Source of the DNA: Lutibacter sp.
GTDB lineage: Bacteria > Bacteroidota > Bacteroidia > Flavobacteriales > Flavobacteriaceae
DNA: 64,000 nucleotides
Assembly: GCF_016342705.1 (NCBI RefSeq)
Contig: NZ_JAEINV010000002.1
Coordinates: forward strand, 298,625-362,624
Reading direction: 5' to 3'
How positions within the stretch are numbered: the stretch's first letter is position 1; each line of letters begins with the position of its first letter. The notes under the pieces are model-generated. The model worked only from the letters and a program-made list of their open reading frames with translations. It made no database searches and was not told where the DNA came from. Shown here piece after piece: positions 60,871 to 64,000 of this stretch. Both the position numbers and the translations under genes were made by a program.

Positions 60871-63786
60871 TTATGGATTAATTGTCCAAGACACATAGAA
60901 TTGAGAACCAATCCTACCAGTACCAGGAGCACTTGTATATTCTTTACCTCCTATGTTAGCACCACCAACTTTAAATATTGATTTCCATTTTTCAACTGTA
61001 TAATTCACCTGAGCATCAACAACAGTTTTTGCATCTATAATTGCATCTGCAAAAGAAGATTCCCATAAATATTCATCATTCCAACGCACATTAACGTTAA
61101 ATCCTAAATCTTCAATTAAGTTTTCATTACCTATTGAAAATTTCACCTTATGTTCCGGTGTGTTAAAACCAGCTTCATAATCCGGATCAGAACTTTGGTC
61201 AAAATCAAATTTAGCATATGTATAATTTAAACCAACAGTGTAGTTGCCAAATACTTTACTTGCCAAACCTAAACTTCCTCCATAAGAAGCTATATCTGCA
61301 TTGGAATTAGTGTAAACTTGAAACGGTTGATAGTCACCATTTGCAATAGCAATTAATGCTGCCGGTGTTGGCCCTCCTAATTGAGCTGGCAACGGGATAA
61401 TGTCAGAAAAATCTACTTTTCCATATAAAGGAGAAACCACCGTTTTATTCCCAATAAAGTCTTCATACTGATTATAATACGCACTTACATCTAAAGATAA
61501 TTTTCCAAACCCAGCTCTATACCCAATTTCATATGCAGTAACTTTCTCTGGTTTTACATAGTCAAAATTTGCAACTTTTAACAATCCTGGATTTACAGTT
61601 CCTCCAGCTGCGGCTGCTCCAAACGCATATAAAGACGTAAGCGTATATGCATTTTCATAAGCTGCTCTACCAGACAATTGTACAGATGCCGGAATTCCAA
61701 TGGCCTGTGCAGTTGAACTTGTTGATAATGGCGCCGAAGTGTATCTGTCTAAATTATCTGGTGCAGACCCAACTAAAATTGCCTGACCGGCATCTAATCC
61801 AATATATTGATCTTGAGTTGTTGGATTTCTAAACCCTGTTTGGAAAGACGCTCTTACATTTCTAGTTTTACCTTGCCCTAGAGAATATGATAAGGATACT
61901 CTTGGTGAAACGTTACCATCAAAATTCTTTGCTTTATCGTAACGTAAAGAGCCTGTAAATTTTAATCTATCATCTACAAATTTTTTCTGAAACTGCGTGT
62001 ATGCTCCATATTCATTGTAATCAATTGGACCATCATAATCTGTGAAAATTGTTCCTGATGAATTCAAAGAATACTGTCTCCAAGAACCTCCAATTTGAAT
62101 ATCAGCAAAATCAATAACATCTGCAAAATTGTAATTTGCATCAGAATGATAAATTTTAGTTTTATCCTGAAATTTTGCACCTGTTAACAAATTCGGATCA
62201 GATTTAACCGCATTTAACGCTGCCTTAAATTCTGGAGTACCTGGTTTCAATGTTACATTTGCATCTGCATATTGCCTTGCACCAGCATGTAATTGTGATG
62301 AAGCTGCTTGAACATCTGCCAAAGAACCTCCACCTCCTAATATTTGTGCTGCACCAGTTGCATAAGCACCTGCATAAGTTCCAAACCACTGAGAGGCATC
62401 AGCCTTATTCATATTAATACCCGCAAAACGCATATCATACGAATCACCCGCATCTTCATCCGTAATGTAACCTCTTACAAAGAGGTTTTTATTTCTGATT
62501 TCTAATTTATGTTGTTGCATAAAAAAGTTTTCAATTGCATACCTATTTGCTCCTTGATAAATGGTGTTTCCGTTTCCAAACTTTGCATTATAAATAATTT
62601 CTAAATCATCCGCAAAAGGTTTATAATGTAAAGCTATGTCAACTTTTGCACTTTGCGCATTGTAGTCTGTTAAATCAGACTCTTTATACCCTGTTCGTGA
62701 TACATTATCTGCTGGAAGTAAATTACTAGTCCCAGGAGGTAATTGCCCTATTGATTCTAAATATTGACCAACACCTTTTAAGTTTTCAAATGGTGTTGCC
62801 GCTAAAGTAACTTCATCTCCATATATATTTGCTTGATCAAAAGCTGTTTGATTACCTATTGAAGAAATTACAGTATCAGCATTTCCAGCTCCGGTATCAA
62901 TATATTGGTTATAATCTGTTGCATGCCATTCCTCTCCTTTCAGAAAAGAGAAAGAAGCTTTTGCAGCAAATTTATCGCTAAATTTATATGCCATTCTTAT
63001 CCCTACATCCGCAAACTGATTATCTCCAGCTGCTTTTTGAGAAGTAATTCCTGTTTTAACATAGGAACTAATCCCTGCTGATTCAAAAGGGCTTTTACTA
63101 GTCATAAATAAAACACCATTAAAGGCATTTGCACCATATAATGCAGAAGATGCTCCCGGAAGTAATTCCACAGTGCTAACATCTAATTCAGACATCCCCA
63201 AAAGATTCCCCAAATTAAAGTTTAAAGCAGGTGAAGAATTATCCATTCCATCAACTAACTGCATAAATCTTGTATTTGCAAATGTTGCAAAGCCACGCGT
63301 ATTAACAGATTTAAATGTAAAACTATTTGTGTTCACATCTACTCCTTTTAAATTTTCTAATCCATCATAAAAAGAAGGTGAAGAAGTGTTTTTAATTTCT
63401 CTCACATCCATTCTCTCAATGGTAACAGGTGATTCTAATATTCTCTCAGGTGTTCTTGAAGCAGACACAACAACCTCATCTAAAGCTGTTGCAGATTCAT
63501 CTAATAGCACATTTAATGATTGGCTGGTTTTAGTTACTTCTACAGTTTTTGAAGAAAATCCAATTAATGAAACTTCTAATGTAAACGGTGGGTTTTGAGC
63601 GATTTTCAAAGAAAAATTTCCATCAAAATCTGATGTAGTACCTATTGATTTTCCAACAACTTTAATGTTAGCACCAGGAATAGGCTCCCCAGTTTTTGCT
63701 TCTTTAACGGTTCCTGAAATTGTTGTTTGGGCAACCATAACAGATCCAATAAAAAGCGCAAGAAATACACTTAATAATTTTTTCAT
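60871..63786 (-). CDS. TonB-dependent outer-membrane receptor with carboxypeptidase-regulatory-like N-domain
   Basis: A 971-residue receptor. It has a signal peptide ending VMVAQ (about residue 20) and a CarboxypepD_reg-like beta-sandwich (about 21-100: TISGTVKEAKTGEPIPGANI). The plug follows (about 105-230: ALDEVVVSASRTPERI, VELLPGASSALYGANAFNGV), and then a 22-strand barrel ending FYVSWTINP. It imports a large substrate across the outer membrane using TonB. No susD-like gene follows in the window, so it is probably not a polysaccharide system. The substrate is unknown. An own terminator follows. Confidence 0.94.
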   Translation of the reverse strand: MKKLLSVFLALFIGSVMVAQTTISGTVKEAKTGEPIPGANIKVVGKSIGTTSDFDGNFSLKIAQNPPFTLEVSLIGFSSKTVEVTKTSQSLNVLLDESATALDEVVVSASRTPERILESPVTIERMDVREIKNTSSPSFYDGLENLKGVDVNTNSFTFKSVNTRGFATFANTRFMQLVDGMDNSSPALNFNLGNLLGMSELDVSTVELLPGASSALYGANAFNGVLFMTSKSPFESAGISSYVKTGITSQKAAGDNQFADVGIRMAYKFSDKFAAKASFSFLKGEEWHATDYNQYIDTGAGNADTVISSIGNQTAFDQANIYGDEVTLAATPFENLKGVGQYLESIGQLPPGTSNLLPADNVSRTGYKESDLTDYNAQSAKVDIALHYKPFADDLEIIYNAKFGNGNTIYQGANRYAIENFFMQQHKLEIRNKNLFVRGYITDEDAGDSYDMRFAGINMNKADASQWFGTYAGAYATGAAQILGGGGSLADVQAASSQLHAGARQYADANVTLKPGTPEFKAALNAVKSDPNLLTGAKFQDKTKIYHSDANYNFADVIDFADIQIGGSWRQYSLNSSGTIFTDYDGPIDYNEYGAYTQFQKKFVDDRLKFTGSLRYDKAKNFDGNVSPRVSLSYSLGQGKTRNVRASFQTGFRNPTTQDQYIGLDAGQAILVGSAPDNLDRYTSAPLSTSSTAQAIGIPASVQLSGRAAYENAYTLTSLYAFGAAAAGGTVNPGLLKVANFDYVKPEKVTAYEIGYRAGFGKLSLDVSAYYNQYEDFIGNKTVVSPLYGKVDFSDIIPLPAQLGGPTPAALIAIANGDYQPFQVYTNSNADIASYGGSLGLASKVFGNYTVGLNYTYAKFDFDQSSDPDYEAGFNTPEHKVKFSIGNENLIEDLGFNVNVRWNDEYLWESSFADAIIDAKTVVDAQVNYTVEKWKSIFKVGGANIGGKEYTSAPGTGRIGSQFYVSWTINP

Positions 63787-63871
63787 AATATCCTATATAA
63801 TTTTGATTAACTGACGCAAAATACAATTTTTTTCGAATTACTATAAAAATCAGCTAAAAAAAAGCATAAAA

Positions 63872-63900
63872 AAAAGTGTAATATGTAATATTACACTTTT
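63872..63900 (-). terminator. Terminator of the gene cut by the right edge
   Basis: A perfect 13-bp inverted repeat (63872-63884 and 63888-63900) with a 3-nt loop. An A run to the left gives a U tract on the minus strand, 22 bp past the stop of the partial gene. Confidence 0.8.
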
Positions 63901-63922
63901 GAGTTTAAGAATATGATAATTA

Positions 63923-64000
63923 TTAATCCGTTACAAAATTCCAAACTTGTCCAATAGTTTGGCCTCCTTTATTGTCTTTTACAACAACTTTCCAATAATA
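63923..64000 (-). CDS. C-terminal end of a secreted or surface protein (partial)
   Basis: The last 25 codons and the stop of a minus-strand gene that begins beyond the right edge. The visible part starts YYWKVVVKDNKGG and ends VWNFVTD. This is the typical last strand of fibronectin type III or Ig-like modules in Bacteroidota surface lipoproteins. The terminator at 63872-63900 fits the end of a transcript. Nothing more can be said about its function. Confidence 0.7.
   Translation of the reverse strand, partial: YYWKVVVKDNKGGQTIGQVWNFVTD

Noticed and set aside
60717..60932. 71-codon minus-strand open frame between atpD and the receptor gene
   Set aside because: It overlaps the receptor 3' end and its terminator, is Lys/Ile/Asn-rich, and has no coding pattern.

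Overview
The window is chromosomal DNA from an AT-rich member of the Bacteroidota, most likely a marine or aquatic aerobic Flavobacteriaceae. This rests on the gene content (Na+-NQR, a caa3-type oxidase biogenesis cluster, DUF5103 type IX secretion plug protein, RemB-like gliding protein, TonB/ECF sigma machinery), on promoters that fit the Bacteroidota form TTG-N17-23-TAnnTTTG, and on the near absence of Shine-Dalgarno sequences. I see no phage, transposase, CRISPR array or rRNA. All genes share similar base composition, so I see no sign of recent transfer.

Region 1 (1-10332) is a complete-looking H2-uptake locus. hypB (cut by the window edge) and hypA run leftward. Divergently, hyaA-hyaB-hyaC-hyaD-hypF-hypD-hypE run rightward, followed by a convergent nickel-transporter-like gene. 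The small subunit carries all six cysteines of the proximal [4Fe-3S] cluster known from O2-tolerant membrane-bound [NiFe]-hydrogenases, plus a Tat signal and a C-terminal membrane anchor. With the cytochrome b subunit it should feed electrons from H2 into the quinone pool under air. hypC is not in the window. The divergent control region has a perfect 14-bp palindrome and a direct repeat, and a 19-bp-stem hairpin separates hyaABC from the maturation genes.

Region 2 (10440-17300) holds tRNA-Gly(GCC) and tRNA-Leu(UAA), then heme O synthase, two cytochrome oxidase subunit III genes, subunit IV, a Cys-less thioredoxin-fold-like protein, SCO, DUF420 and a small membrane protein (oxidase assembly), and a TolC-type efflux protein.

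Region 3 (17300-31730) is mostly housekeeping: tsaB, mscS, a DUF255/YyaL-type lipoprotein, dodecin, an aminotransferase, a fatty acid desaturase, rsmG, a 59-codon zinc-binding protein, pruA, an NRDE protein, a DUF3667 protein, apaG and a DUF5103 protein.

Region 4 (31915-43440) holds nqrABCDEF, a small conserved gene, an OmpA lipoprotein, apbE (the flavin transferase that NQR needs), a methyltransferase, map and an acyl-CoA transferase/hydrolase.

Region 5 (43498-53475) is an envelope-oriented segment: a RemB-like protein with a TonB-C-like N-terminal domain, an acetyltransferase, deoC, two TonB-like paralogues, two tandem paralogous lipoproteins with a matching bipartite promoter-like block, and a divergent ECF sigma factor with an anti-sigma/TPR protein.

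Region 6 (53577-64000) holds tatD, ogt, a 1127-residue outer-membrane protein, a small beta-barrel protein, atpDC, a TonB-dependent receptor, and the last codons of a secreted protein.

The strongest candidates for something noteworthy are the apparently O2-tolerant hydrogenase locus in a flavobacterial background and the ECF sigma/duplicated-lipoprotein module with its spaced conserved promoter block. Two copies of a nested-palindrome REP-like element occur 45 kb apart.
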